DNA of 45,397 nt from Rhizobiaceae bacterium (GTDB lineage: Bacteria > Pseudomonadota > Alphaproteobacteria > Rhizobiales > Rhizobiaceae). The notes beneath the pieces are model-generated. The model saw nothing but the letters and a program-made list of their open reading frames with translations. It was not told the DNA's origin and made no database searches. The stretch is taken from positions 1 through 45,397 of the forward strand of contig JALOTE010000017.1 in NCBI GenBank assembly GCA_025458045.1, in the 5' to 3' direction. Below, piece by piece: positions 8,338-16,728 of this stretch (its first letter is position 1; each line of letters starts with the position of its first letter). Position numbers and translations under genes: made by a program.

Positions 8338-9674
8338 CACCGCGAAACCGCCTGCCAGAAGTCCGACGAAAAGGCGGGATCGACGAAGCGTGCGAACGCA
8401 TCCGCATCCGGGTAGCCCGATTCAAACATCGCACGGCTCATGCGCGCATCCTTTGCGGCGTAGAGGCGGCCGCCCGCCGCGCGCACGATGTCATCAAGAC
8501 GGCCGAGCAGTTCCAACGTCAGCGCACCCCGATTCGGGAAATCGAGCGCCAGAGTCAGCCCTTCCATCGGGAATGACAAGAGACCGGGCGACCGGCGCGC
8601 GCCGAACCGCTTCAGCACGGCGAGAAAGGACGCGTTGCCGGTGCGCGTGATCGCGTCCAGCATGTCGCGCACGGGAGCGACGCCTTCGCGTTCAGGAATC
8701 ACGCATTGGTACTGATGGAACCCGCGCGCGCCATAGAGGCGGTTCCATTTCCCGATGGCGTCAAGCGGATAAAAGAAGCCGGAGTAATGTTGCCGGAACG
8801 GGCCGGACTTGGCCTTTTTCACGCGGAAATGCAGCGCGTTGAAGGTCCGCACTGTCGGGTGCGAGATGGTCATCGACGGTGCATTGACCGGAACGCTGAG
8901 CGCCGGAGCCGGAGCATGCACCTCACCAAGCGGTCCTTGTGCCCAGTTGGCGGCTTCGAAAATGCCGCGTCCGAAGGCTCTCCCCGTGCTGGCGCAATCG
9001 ATCCAGGCAACCGTATGCTCGAACGTCTTTTCCGCTTCGGCCGCAAGCGCCATGAATTCATCCAGCGCATGGAAAGCGGTTCTCTCGCCGCTGACGTTTG
9101 TGCCATTGATCGCGCTCAGCGCGACCTCGACCCAGAGGATCAGACCTGTCAGCCCGAGGCCGCCGATGGTTGCCGCAAACAGCGGGTCGCCGGGCCTGAG
9201 TTCGAGCATCTCGCCGCCGGAGCGCAGCAGGCCCAAGGCGCGCACGTGGCAACCGAGCGTGCCCGCGGAATGGTGGTTCTTGCCGTGCACATCATTGGCG
9301 ACCGCGCCGCCCAGCGTCACGAAGCGTGTGCCCGGGGTGGTCGGAAGGAACCAACCGCAAGGCACGATGACGGCGAGGGCGTCGTTGAGGGACAGCCCCG
9401 CTTCCGCCCGCAGGATGCCGGCCGCGTGGTCAAAGGACAGGATGCGGTCGAGCTTGGTCATGTCAAGCAATGCGCCGCCGGACAGCGTGTTGCTTGTCCC
9501 GTATGAGCGGCCAAGCCCGACGGCAAGCACATTGGCAAGAGGCCGTGAGGCCAGCAGGCCGCGCGCCTCGTCGGCAAAGCGCAGGGTCGCCATCGGGTAG
9601 TGGTCCCGCTTGAGGCCACCCCATGCCATGAAGCGCCTTGGCCGAAAGGCGGCGGGGCCGGTCCGCGATTGCAT
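8337..9674 (-). CDS. dprE1: DprE1-like FAD-dependent polyprenyl-phospho-ribose 2'-oxidase
   Basis: 445 residues, a VAO/PCMH-type FAD oxidoreductase. GLGRSYGTSN (about 53-62) and GGALLDMTKL form the FAD pocket; DVHGKNHHSAGTLG (128-141) matches the signature of mycobacterial DprE1 almost residue for residue, and GGRLYAAKDAR carries the catalytic-site lysine (K408, equivalent to K418 of M. tuberculosis DprE1). At the position of Cys387, the covalent benzothiazinone target, the sequence is TLALDFP with alanine (A376). Known role: oxidation of decaprenyl-phospho-ribose C2', step one of epimerisation to D-arabinose. Start ATG at 9674 lies one base after the stop of the HAD-UbiA gene, so the longer frame to 9779 is rejected. 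No export signal. Confidence 0.9.
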   Translation of the reverse strand: MQSRTGPAAFRPRRFMAWGGLKRDHYPMATLRFADEARGLLASRPLANVLAVGLGRSYGTSNTLSGGALLDMTKLDRILSFDHAAGILRAEAGLSLNDALAVIVPCGWFLPTTPGTRFVTLGGAVANDVHGKNHHSAGTLGCHVRALGLLRSGGEMLELRPGDPLFAATIGGLGLTGLILWVEVALSAINGTNVSGERTAFHALDEFMALAAEAEKTFEHTVAWIDCASTGRAFGRGIFEAANWAQGPLGEVHAPAPALSVPVNAPSMTISHPTVRTFNALHFRVKKAKSGPFRQHYSGFFYPLDAIGKWNRLYGARGFHQYQCVIPEREGVAPVRDMLDAITRTGNASFLAVLKRFGARRSPGLLSFPMEGLTLALDFPNRGALTLELLGRLDDIVRAAGGRLYAAKDARMSRAMFESGYPDADAFARFVDPAFSSDFWQAVSR

Positions 9675-9675
9675 G

Positions 9676-11178
9676 TCAGTTGACCGCCAGAATGAACGTC
9701 GCCAGGATTGTGAGGCCGAGCACCCATGACGGTGGGTCCTTGATGGCAAACACCACCGGATCATCATGGAGTTCGCCACGATGGCTTTTCAGCCAGACGC
9801 GCGACGCCCAGAGGAACACGACCGGACCAATCACCCAGAGCCACCCTGGCTGGTTGTAAAGGCCGACCGGGAAGGCGTCATTGACAACGTAGAGCTGGAT
9901 CAGGAGCACGGCGGCCAATGACGACGACACGCCGAGCGCCAGCGTCAGCGGCGCGTCGCGCACGTCGTATCCGCGTCCATGGATGATCCCGACATGGCCG
10001 CGCTCGCCAGCCTTGACAATTTCGACGTGCCGCTTGGCAAGCGACAGGGACAGGAAGAAAAACAGAGAGAACACCAGAAGCCATGGCGACGCCGCCGCGC
10101 CTGTGAGGACCGTGCCCATATAGACGCGCACCATATACAGCATGCCGAGCACGAAGACGTCGATCAGCGCGTAGGTTTTCAGCTTGAGCGAATAGGACAC
10201 CGTGAAGGCGACATAGACCAGAACCAGCGCGGCAAAGAGCGGCGACAGGACGAGCGCTCCGGCAAGCCCTGTCAGCCCGAGCGCCGCCGCGCACAGCACG
10301 GCCGGTTTTGCCGGGATGGCGCCGGAGGCGATGGGGCGCCGGCACTTGGTGCTGTGACGCCGGTCGGATTCGAGATCACCCAGATCGTTGACGATGTAGG
10401 TGGCTGAGGCGACCAGCCCCATGCACAGCATGCCAAGCACGACAGCGAGCACCGCCTCGGTGTTCGTGTATTGATGGGCGAGCACCAGCGGCACCAGCAT
10501 CAGCCCGTTCTTTGACCATTGATGCAGCCGCACCAGTTTGAGCCAGCTTTTCCAAGCGATTGCCTTCGCTGGAAAATCGCGTTCGACCGGCTTGCCAAGC
10601 GCATGGGCCGATGCCCGGACATCCGCTGCGGTGGCAACCGTCACCACGCCGCTTGCAGCCTCCCAGATATGCAGGTCGCTCGAATCATTGCCGGCATAGA
10701 CGAACCCGTCCGGGAACCGCGCCTTGAGGTGTTCCGCCTTGGCACGCCCCTTGAGATTCACGGCGCCGGTCGTTCCCGTCGCGGAAGCGAAGATGGGGTG
10801 CAGGCGGAGCGCGATCGCGTCGGCGACGGCCTGCGGCGAGGCCGTGACCAGGTGGATTTCCCGGCCCGCCGCGAATTCCTCTTCCAGCCAGGCGACGAAT
10901 TCCGGGCGCAGGGGCAGCGTGTCTGTCGGATAGGCCCACAGGTCGGCCAGATGCTGCTTGAACGCGACGCGGCCGCCCAGCGCCAGCGAAGCAAGGGCAG
11001 CGATGATGTCGCGTTTCCTGCGGGTCGCCAAAACAGCCAGCGCATCATGCAGGCTGTCGCCCAGTGCGAGCGTTCCGTCCAGATCGACGATCAACGGCAA
11101 CGCCGCCGATCTGTCTGACGCAGACACATCGGGCGCCGCGGTCTTGCGCCGTCCATCTGCCAAATCTTGCAGTGCCAT
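9676..11178 (-). CDS. HAD phosphatase-UbiA prenyltransferase fusion (polyprenyl-phospho-5-phosphoribose synthase-like)
   Basis: 500 residues, two domains. Residues ~28-195 are a HAD phosphatase: motif I VDLDGTL with Asp32 and Asp34, VTASPQ as motif II, and GNDSSD at 163-168 as the metal-binding motif IV. Residues ~215-500 are a UbiA-family membrane prenyltransferase with about eight hydrophobic helices, HQWSKNGL at its start, first Asp-rich motif NDLGDLESDRRH (264-275) followed by STKCRRPIASG, and second motif YSLKLKTYALIDVFVLGMLY. In mycobacteria the two activities are separate proteins: Rv3806c joins PRPP to decaprenyl phosphate and a phosphatase removes the 5-phosphate. Fused HAD-UbiA forms are known in other bacteria. 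It is first gene of the minus-strand operon and divergent from the GT2 at 11411. Confidence 0.88.
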   Translation of the reverse strand: MALQDLADGRRKTAAPDVSASDRSAALPLIVDLDGTLALGDSLHDALAVLATRRKRDIIAALASLALGGRVAFKQHLADLWAYPTDTLPLRPEFVAWLEEEFAAGREIHLVTASPQAVADAIALRLHPIFASATGTTGAVNLKGRAKAEHLKARFPDGFVYAGNDSSDLHIWEAASGVVTVATAADVRASAHALGKPVERDFPAKAIAWKSWLKLVRLHQWSKNGLMLVPLVLAHQYTNTEAVLAVVLGMLCMGLVASATYIVNDLGDLESDRRHSTKCRRPIASGAIPAKPAVLCAAALGLTGLAGALVLSPLFAALVLVYVAFTVSYSLKLKTYALIDVFVLGMLYMVRVYMGTVLTGAAASPWLLVFSLFFFLSLSLAKRHVEIVKAGERGHVGIIHGRGYDVRDAPLTLALGVSSSLAAVLLIQLYVVNDAFPVGLYNQPGWLWVIGPVVFLWASRVWLKSHRGELHDDPVVFAIKDPPSWVLGLTILATFILAVN

Positions 11179-11410
11179 CCGCCCGCCCTTGCAATGTCCC
11201 TGGGCAACAATGCCATGGAACGACTAAGATTCCTGAAAGAGGTGCGCTGGCATTTGAGCGATCAACTGCCCCGCCGATCAAGTCGGACGGCCGCGACCAG
11301 GGTCAATCACCGCCATTGCCAGAAAAGCGAGATTGCCAAGGCGCAAAACTCAGTGTTAGGCGGCGCAACAGGGCGCGGCAGCGGCCCATGTCCATCTTGT
11401 GGAGCCGACA

Positions 11411-12421
11411 TTGTCCGAGCCCGCCACCTCCGTTTCCGTCATCATCCCGGTCTATTGCGGTGAGAACTATCTCCGGCGGCTTGTCGAGGAGATCCGTCTG
11501 GTGCGCGAGCGCTGGCGCGACAGCGGCGCGCCACTGGTTTTGGCCGAAGCGATTTTTGTCGACGACAGCGCGGTCGATGGCTCGCCTGCGCTGATCGACG
11601 CGCTTGCCGCCGAGCATCCCTGGATCGTGCCGCTGCACATGATGCGCAATTTCGGCCAGCACCCGGCGACCATCGCCGGCGTCCTGCACAGTTCCGGCGA
11701 CTGGGTCGTGACGATCGACGAGGACATGCAGCATCCGCCGGCCTCGATCGAGGCACTGCTGCGCCATGCGGTCCGGCAGCAGGCCGACATTGTCTATGCC
11801 AAGCCCGATCATGCCGTGCACGAGGCGAAATCGCGGGACTGGACGTCGCGCACGTTCAAGGGCTTGATGTCGGTGCTGACCGGCAACAAGCATATCCGCG
11901 ATTTCAACAGCTTCCGGCTGATCCGCGGGCCGCTGGCGCGCGCTGCATCCAGCGTGTGCGGGCACGAAACCTATTTCGACATCGCGCTGTCCTGGTACAC
12001 CAAGCGCGTTTCGGTGCTGCCGCTGACGCTCAAGGACGAGCGCTTCATCGAAAGCGGCAAGAGCGGCTACACGTTCCGCAAGTTGCTCACCCATGCGCGC
12101 CGCCTGCTCATCTCCAGCCAGGTGAAGATCGTCCGCATGTTCGGCGCGGTCGGCCTGCTGGTGGTGCTGATGAGCCTTGTCGGCTTCCTCTGGATCATCG
12201 GCGCCAAAACACTCGCGCCCGACACCTATGCGCCGTCGGGCTGGGCGTCGATCATGGTGCTGATCCTGTTCTTTGGCGGGTTCATCACATTGATGCTCGC
12301 CGTCGTGCTTGAATATCTTTCCACGCTGGTGCTGGCTGCAAACGGCAAGCCCATTTTTTTCACCGTCGACCGTTCGGCGGACAAGGTGCTGATCACGCAT
12401 TTCGGTGGATCAGCACATTGA
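11411..12421 (+). CDS. GtrB/DPM1-like polyprenyl-phosphate glycosyltransferase (GT2)
   Basis: About 336 residues. The GT2 domain starts SVSVIIPVYCGENYL, with FVDDSAVDGS (nucleotide site), MMRNFGQHPATIAGV and TIDEDMQHPP (metal-binding acidic motif), the block order of GtrB/ArnC/dolichol-phosphate mannose synthases. The C-terminal ~100 residues hold two membrane helices (about VRMFGAVGLLVVLMSLVGFL and ASIMVLILFFGGFITLMLAV), also typical. It should place one sugar on undecaprenyl phosphate at the cytoplasmic face. I prefer TTG at 11411, with GGAG six bases upstream, over GTG at 11399, which has no ribosome site. Its stop overlaps the next gene's TTG, and a GtrA-like protein lies three genes on, so a Gtr-type decoration module is likely. 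Confidence 0.87.
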   Translation: MSEPATSVSVIIPVYCGENYLRRLVEEIRLVRERWRDSGAPLVLAEAIFVDDSAVDGSPALIDALAAEHPWIVPLHMMRNFGQHPATIAGVLHSSGDWVVTIDEDMQHPPASIEALLRHAVRQQADIVYAKPDHAVHEAKSRDWTSRTFKGLMSVLTGNKHIRDFNSFRLIRGPLARAASSVCGHETYFDIALSWYTKRVSVLPLTLKDERFIESGKSGYTFRKLLTHARRLLISSQVKIVRMFGAVGLLVVLMSLVGFLWIIGAKTLAPDTYAPSGWASIMVLILFFGGFITLMLAVVLEYLSTLVLAANGKPIFFTVDRSADKVLITHFGGSAH

Positions 12422-13368
12422 TCGTGATGGGGCCAGCCCGAACCGGAGCTTCTGCCGGTGCCGGCCCGGTGGTTGCCCTGTTCGGGTCCGGGCTCGTCGG
12501 CGGCGCCATCCGCGATGCGCTGCGCCTCGATGGGCTTGCGATCCTGGCAGACATTGCTGTGCCGTGGGCCGATGCCAGGCAACGCGCGCTTTCGCTGGCC
12601 CGTGCCGCCGCGACCCATCTCGCCTTGGCCGGGGGCCATCCGCTGGCCGTGATCTGGGCTGCGGGCCGCACCGGGTTTAACTCCGGCGAGGCTGAGGCTG
12701 CGGCGGAGCGGGAGGCGTTCACCGGCATCTGCGAGTGGGTGCGGGACATCGCACAACAGCGCCGCACGGCTTCGACCAGCTTTCATGTCGTCAGTTCGGC
12801 AGGTGGCCTTTTTGAAGGCCAGCGTTTCGTTGACGCCCAGACCCTGCCGCGACCGCTGCGCCCTTATGGCGCGCTGAAGCTTGAGCAGGAGCAGATCGCG
12901 CGGCGCATCTGCGATGGATTACCAGTGGCGGTTTACCGGCCGAGCTCGGTCTATGGCCATGCCGGCCCGAAAGGCCGGTCCGGACTTGTCACGACACTCG
13001 CCATGAATGCCAAAACAGGGACGCAGTCGCGCATTTTCGGCAGCCTCGACACGGTGCGCGATTACGTGCTGGCTGCTGACATCGGCCACTTCATCGCGGG
13101 CCAGGCTTTGCGCCCCGGGCAGAAAACCTTGACTTTCCTGCTGGCGAGCGGCAGACCCGCGACGCTTGGAGAGGTCGTGGCGATGATCCGCCGCCTCGTC
13201 GGGCGGCCGCTCTATTTGAAACTGGATCCCGTCCCGTCCAATGCCGGGCACATCACTTATCGCTCGTCGGCCTTGCCGGAACACTGGCGGCCGACAGACC
13301 TTGAAACCGGCGTGAGGCAGGTGTTGCGCCATCTGTCGCAAGCCTATGAGGCGGCAGATCGCGGATGA
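12418..13368 (+). CDS. NAD-dependent epimerase/dehydratase family protein (extended SDR)
   Basis: About 316 residues. N-terminal nucleotide-binding segment VALFGSGLVGGAIRDAL (about 18-34) has the spaced glycines; VIWAAGRTGFNSGEAE, FHVVSSAGGLFEGQRF and YGALKLEQEQ (catalytic Tyr and Lys) follow in SDR order; VAVYRPSSVYG and GRSGLVTTL resemble the sugar-epimerase substrate loop. Translation may start at TTG 12418 (overlapping the upstream stop by four bases, GGTGG eight bases before) or at ATG 12427. It could act on a nucleotide sugar or a lipid-linked sugar; the surrounding gtrB-like, methyltransferase and gtrA-like genes suggest it modifies the sugar this module attaches. Exact reaction unknown. 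Confidence 0.75.
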   Translation: MIVMGPARTGASAGAGPVVALFGSGLVGGAIRDALRLDGLAILADIAVPWADARQRALSLARAAATHLALAGGHPLAVIWAAGRTGFNSGEAEAAAEREAFTGICEWVRDIAQQRRTASTSFHVVSSAGGLFEGQRFVDAQTLPRPLRPYGALKLEQEQIARRICDGLPVAVYRPSSVYGHAGPKGRSGLVTTLAMNAKTGTQSRIFGSLDTVRDYVLAADIGHFIAGQALRPGQKTLTFLLASGRPATLGEVVAMIRRLVGRPLYLKLDPVPSNAGHITYRSSALPEHWRPTDLETGVRQVLRHLSQAYEAADRG

Positions 13369-13423
13369 CCGGCCGCGCCGGACGCCCGTTCAGCCGAGAC
13401 AACCCCGTTCCTTTCGCTCCTGG

Positions 13424-14140
13424 ATGACGACAATGGACCCGCAACAGGCCCGCACCGCCGAAACCTTCGACCAGTACAAGGATAATTACTCCGACGCGGT
13501 CGACAAGGCGGTGGCATTCACCGGCCTGAAGACCGATTTCTTCACCCGCGTGAAGGCGGATTACCTGCTGGACGCCGCGGCGGCCATGCCGGGCGGTGCC
13601 GCGACGCTTGACGTGCTGGATGTCGGCTGCGGCGTCGGGAATTACCATCCGCTGCTTGCGCCGCAGTTCAGGTCGCTGACCGGCGTCGACGTTTCCGGTG
13701 CCTGCATCGACACGGCGCGGCGCCGCAATGCCGACGTGCGCTACGAGGTCTATGGCGGGGAGAAGCTGCCCTTTGACGACGCCTCGTTTGATGCCGCCTT
13801 CACCATCTGCGTGATGCACCATGTGCCGCCCGCCAATTGGGGCGGCTTTGCCCGCGAGATGATGCGCGTGCTGAAACCGGGCGGCACAGCACTCGTTTTC
13901 GAGCACAATCCGCGCAACCCGCTCACGATGCGTGCCGTCAACAATTGCCCGTTCGACGCGGACGCTGTCTTGATGCGCAGCGAGACAACCGAGCAATTGT
14001 TCAAGGATGCGGGCTTCAAGGACATCCGCACGCGCTACATCCTCAACATCCCTCCGTTCAACCGCTTGATGCGCAAGGCCGACGTTCTGTTCACGCCGTT
14101 GCATCTGGGGGCGCAGTATTTCGTGACATCACGAAAATGA
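13424..14140 (+). CDS. Class I SAM-dependent methyltransferase
   Basis: About 238 residues. Motif I is VLDVGCGVGNYHPLL (about 61-75), with LTGVDVSGACIDTARR as the ribose-binding strand, LPFDDASFDAAFTICVMHHV (motif II/III region) and MMRVLKPGGTALVFEHNP, the standard order in Methyltransf_11/25 proteins. The C-terminus (ERQ-free, with LNIPPFNRLMRKADVLFTPLHLGAQY) is hydrophobic and may contact membrane. Start ATG at 13424 (ATG 13433 also possible); neither has a clear ribosome site, so coupling to the upstream SDR 55 bases away is uncertain. Its TGA overlaps the next start (ATGA at 14137-14140). Probably methylates a sugar or lipid-linked sugar of the local pathway; the substrate is unknown. Confidence 0.8.
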   Translation: MTTMDPQQARTAETFDQYKDNYSDAVDKAVAFTGLKTDFFTRVKADYLLDAAAAMPGGAATLDVLDVGCGVGNYHPLLAPQFRSLTGVDVSGACIDTARRRNADVRYEVYGGEKLPFDDASFDAAFTICVMHHVPPANWGGFAREMMRVLKPGGTALVFEHNPRNPLTMRAVNNCPFDADAVLMRSETTEQLFKDAGFKDIRTRYILNIPPFNRLMRKADVLFTPLHLGAQYFVTSRK

Positions 14141-14577
14141 ACCGGATCTTCTCCTGGGGTCAGCGCCATATCCGCGGGGACGTGCTGGAAACCGGGCTGA
14201 AGTTTCTGCGTTTCGCGCTTGTCGGGGTGCTGAGCGGGCTCATCTATTTCATCGTGACGCATCTTTGCGTGCGGTATGGGGCCGTCGAGCCGAAACTGGC
14301 GGCGTTGATCGGCTATTGCGCGGCGATCCCCACCAATTTCGTGTTCAACCGGCGCTTTTCCTTCCGCTCCACCGGGGCCGTCGCGCCGGAACTCGCCAAA
14401 TTCCTGATCACCCATGGCGCGGGCATGGCCGTCGCCTGGGGGATGATGGCGCTGTTTGTCGACCGGCTTGGTTGGAGCCATCTCCTGCCTGCGGCCTTCA
14501 CCGTGTTCGTCGTGCCGCTGGTGAATTTCGTGGTGCTCAACCTGTGGGTGTTCGCCCGGCAGGCCGGGCGGGTCTGA
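14137..14577 (+). CDS. GtrA-like membrane protein (putative polyprenyl-phosphate-sugar flippase)
   Basis: 146 residues with four hydrophobic segments (about FALVGVLSGLIYFIVTHLCV, LIGYCAAIPTNFVFNRRF, LITHGAGMAVAWGMMALFV and FTVFVVPLVNFVVLNLWVF). RFALVGVLSG at the start, NFVFNRRFSF in the middle and NFVVLNLWVF at the end are hallmark GtrA positions. GtrA proteins are thought to move undecaprenyl-phosphate-linked sugars across the inner membrane; several homologues sit with DprE1/UbiA genes and are proposed to flip polyprenyl-phospho-arabinose. The ATG at 14137 overlaps the methyltransferase stop by four bases (ATGA). It is the last gene of this plus-strand set, convergent with the sulfotransferase at 14722. 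Confidence 0.88.
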   Translation: MNRIFSWGQRHIRGDVLETGLKFLRFALVGVLSGLIYFIVTHLCVRYGAVEPKLAALIGYCAAIPTNFVFNRRFSFRSTGAVAPELAKFLITHGAGMAVAWGMMALFVDRLGWSHLLPAAFTVFVVPLVNFVVLNLWVFARQAGRV

Positions 14578-14721
14578 CCGGCGTTCGCCGTCCTGATCGC
14601 GCCTCACTCACCCGGCAGCCGCATATCCGTATCGGCGGCCGGTCTGCGCCGCCGAATACTCCATATACGCAGTCGAGCCTCGGTCTCGCTTCATGCAGAC
14701 ATCCCTGCAAGGTCTCACACG

Positions 14722-15471
14722 TCATGCATAATTCCAGCGCAGGCGGATACCGGCAAAGACATCCAGGATGCGCTTGATCTCTTCATCTGTCAAAATGTCG
14801 ACGAAACGCCCAACGCGTGTCGGGGTTACAGGTTCGCTGTAGGTATGGACAAAAAACGGATCGTTCTCATCCAATGTCCAGGCTTCGTTCCTGTCCCATG
14901 AAAATGGAAATCCCAGAAATTTTTCCAATCCATTGACAACCAAGGGATCGCGATTGACAATATCCTCATAACGCACGACGTGCGAATTCTGGTCGTCCAA
15001 ATCGGCAAATTTGGCAATCTGGAAATAGGCCAGATAAACCGTCTCCATGACCGCCTGCAAATCCCATGCTTTTGACGAGCGCGCCTGGACCTCTTTCATC
15101 GAGGCCATCACATCGAATGGCTCGCGCACAATCGATATGATTTTGGAGCCGGGAAACAATTTGCGAACGCTTGGCAAGACAACACTCAACCCCGGGTCCT
15201 TGAGGATCAACCGCTCCTCATGATCGAGATCGTCAACCAGTGGTTGAAGGATGAGCCTTGAGATTTCCCGAAAGGTTGCCAAAGCAGTGTCTTCATCGCG
15301 CAGAAACACAAAAAATCGCGTTGGATCAACAAACGTGGTCCACTCTTGGTAGAGTGCAATTTGCTTGGTCAGATATGTGCACTCCGGCACATAGCGCTTC
15401 CCGTTTTGCAACATACGTTGAATGAGTGTGGTGCCTGAACGCGGGGGGCCGGATACAAAAACAATGTTCAT
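14722..15471 (-). CDS. Sulfotransferase (PAPS-dependent, P-loop fold)
   Basis: 249 residues from ATG 15471. The protein opens directly with the 5'-phosphosulfate loop MNIVFVSGPPRSGTTLIQRM, so the extra 39 codons of the longer frame are unlikely to be translated. IISIVREPFDVMASM gives the 3'-phosphate-binding Arg and Ser; HVVRYEDIVNRDP is the conserved RYEDL-type block; the tail contains ILTDEEIKRILDVFAGI as in many bacterial sulfotransferases. The DNA is AT-richer than the adjacent gtr-like genes. It faces away from the tandem sulfotransferase pair across a ~410 bp gap. Acceptor unknown; a glycan is likely from context. Confidence 0.85.
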   Translation of the reverse strand: MNIVFVSGPPRSGTTLIQRMLQNGKRYVPECTYLTKQIALYQEWTTFVDPTRFFVFLRDEDTALATFREISRLILQPLVDDLDHEERLILKDPGLSVVLPSVRKLFPGSKIISIVREPFDVMASMKEVQARSSKAWDLQAVMETVYLAYFQIAKFADLDDQNSHVVRYEDIVNRDPLVVNGLEKFLGFPFSWDRNEAWTLDENDPFFVHTYSEPVTPTRVGRFVDILTDEEIKRILDVFAGIRLRWNYA

Positions 15472-15880
15472 CTGAAACTCTGTGCAGTTGACACACACCG
15501 CCCCTGTGCCGAGGACGATTTGACCGTCGATCCTTGGCGAAACAAGACGGCGCAAACCCGGCTTCCTCACGTCCAGGCCGGAGACCATACGTTGCCGCGG
15601 CGCCGGTGATCAAGGGATCAGTGCGCGCTCCGCTGCATGACTCCGGCATTCCTGGCTCGTTCTACGATCGACGACAAAGCGTGTTCCGATACCGGCTGGA
15701 TTTCACGCCTTTCCGTCACTAAACTGTCACATGACGGCGTTCTGCGCGCGACTTGCCGTCGGGTGTGACCAGCCCCCGGGCTGGTGACGCCTTTTTGTGT
15801 CCGGTCGTGCGCAACATTCGCAGGCCGGCCTTGCCGCCGCGTCCTGCACCGGCTTGGCGATGTGGCGGCGCTACTGGCAT
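15472..15880. other. 409-bp divergent intergenic region between sulfotransferase genes
   Basis: Separates the minus-strand sulfotransferase (start 15471) from the plus-strand tandem pair (first start 15881). It should hold promoters for both directions, though I see no convincing -35/-10 pair. A small inverted repeat, ACCAGCC-cccg-GGCTGGT at 15768-15785, is followed six bases later by five T residues; it may be a weak attenuator-like hairpin ahead of 15881. The plus frame that stays open from 15797 through this gap has no ribosome site and is not supported by the paralogue. Confidence 0.5.
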
Positions 15881-16660
15881 ATGGGCGTTTCCCCCCGGAC
15901 CGAACCCGTCCTGTTCGCCGTTCTCACGCGCGGGCGCACAGGATCGACACCTGTCTGCGAAGATCTGGACATGCATCCTGACGTCACATGCCATCAGGAG
16001 GTGTTCCGCCTTGGGCCGCTGCACACATACACGGACAAGGCGGAGAGTTTTCTCGCCTACCGTGAACGAACGGGCGGCACGGTTGAAGCGTATCTGGCCC
16101 ATTTAGGCGTGCTGGAGCCCGGCAAACGGCGTGTCGGTTTCAAGCTGCTGATCAATCATTTTGAAGAGCGTCAGGCGGACGGTCTGGAGGAAGCGTTCTA
16201 CAGGCTGCGCATCCCTGCCATTTATCTTGTGCGCGATCCTCTGTCCGCCGGCTTGTCGGCGGCGATCGCCGCGGCGCGCGGCGTCTACAACATGCGGCGT
16301 GACGAGACATACACCGACAGCCGGCGATTGATGGCGGCCCGCGTCTCTCTCGACATCGACGTGCTCCGCGACGAGATCGCCTTCTTTGAATATTGGCAGC
16401 AGCATTGGCAAAGCCAGCTGGCCAGGAGCGGGCTGCCGTTCATGACATTGCGCTATGAGGATTATGTCAGCGACCGGCTGGCCGCGATGAACCGCGTTTT
16501 CGTGTTCCTCGGCGTCGCGCCGCTTCTGGAACTGGCCGAGAATCCCTACCAGCGCGTCACCGGCGAACACCCGCTCGACGGCATCGAGAACGCCGAAGCG
16601 GTTTCAAAGGTTCTGTCTGAGATGGCACGCAAGGTGAATTATGCAGCCTTGCTTGGCTGA
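15881..16660 (+). CDS. Sulfotransferase, copy 1 of a tandem pair
   Basis: 259 residues. LFAVLTRGRTGSTPVCEDLD contains the 5'-phosphosulfate-binding loop (RGRTGST); CHQEVFRLG, RVGFKLLINHFEER, IYLVRDPLSAGLSAAIAAAR (3'-phosphate site) and LPFMTLRYEDY follow, as in Stf0-like and other short bacterial sulfotransferases. The start ATG at 15881 was chosen by aligning with the next gene: both then have exactly 12 residues up to the LF of the loop and the same total length. By eye more than half of positions are identical between the two, including the whole loop, the GFKLLINHFEER block and the RYEDY block. It lies 68 bases upstream of its partner on the same strand. Confidence 0.85.
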   Translation: MGVSPRTEPVLFAVLTRGRTGSTPVCEDLDMHPDVTCHQEVFRLGPLHTYTDKAESFLAYRERTGGTVEAYLAHLGVLEPGKRRVGFKLLINHFEERQADGLEEAFYRLRIPAIYLVRDPLSAGLSAAIAAARGVYNMRRDETYTDSRRLMAARVSLDIDVLRDEIAFFEYWQQHWQSQLARSGLPFMTLRYEDYVSDRLAAMNRVFVFLGVAPLLELAENPYQRVTGEHPLDGIENAEAVSKVLSEMARKVNYAALLG

Positions 16661-16728
16661 TGCATCAGGTGGACCGGCACCTTCGCTTGCCAAGCCACCT
16701 GTCCGTGCGCTACTTCAGCTGCGCGATG

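Noticed and set aside
11303-12400. 365-codon minus-strand frame
   Set aside because: Antisense to the GtrB-like GT2; no conserved motif.
15768-15795. Rho-independent terminator in the sulfotransferase intergenic region
   Set aside because: The 7-bp hairpin is separated from the T5 run by six bases, and no gene on that strand ends just upstream.
15797-15880. Longer N-terminus for sulfotransferase copy 1
   Set aside because: The paralogous copy aligns from ATG 15881 with the same spacing to the PAPS loop; the extra residues have no counterpart.
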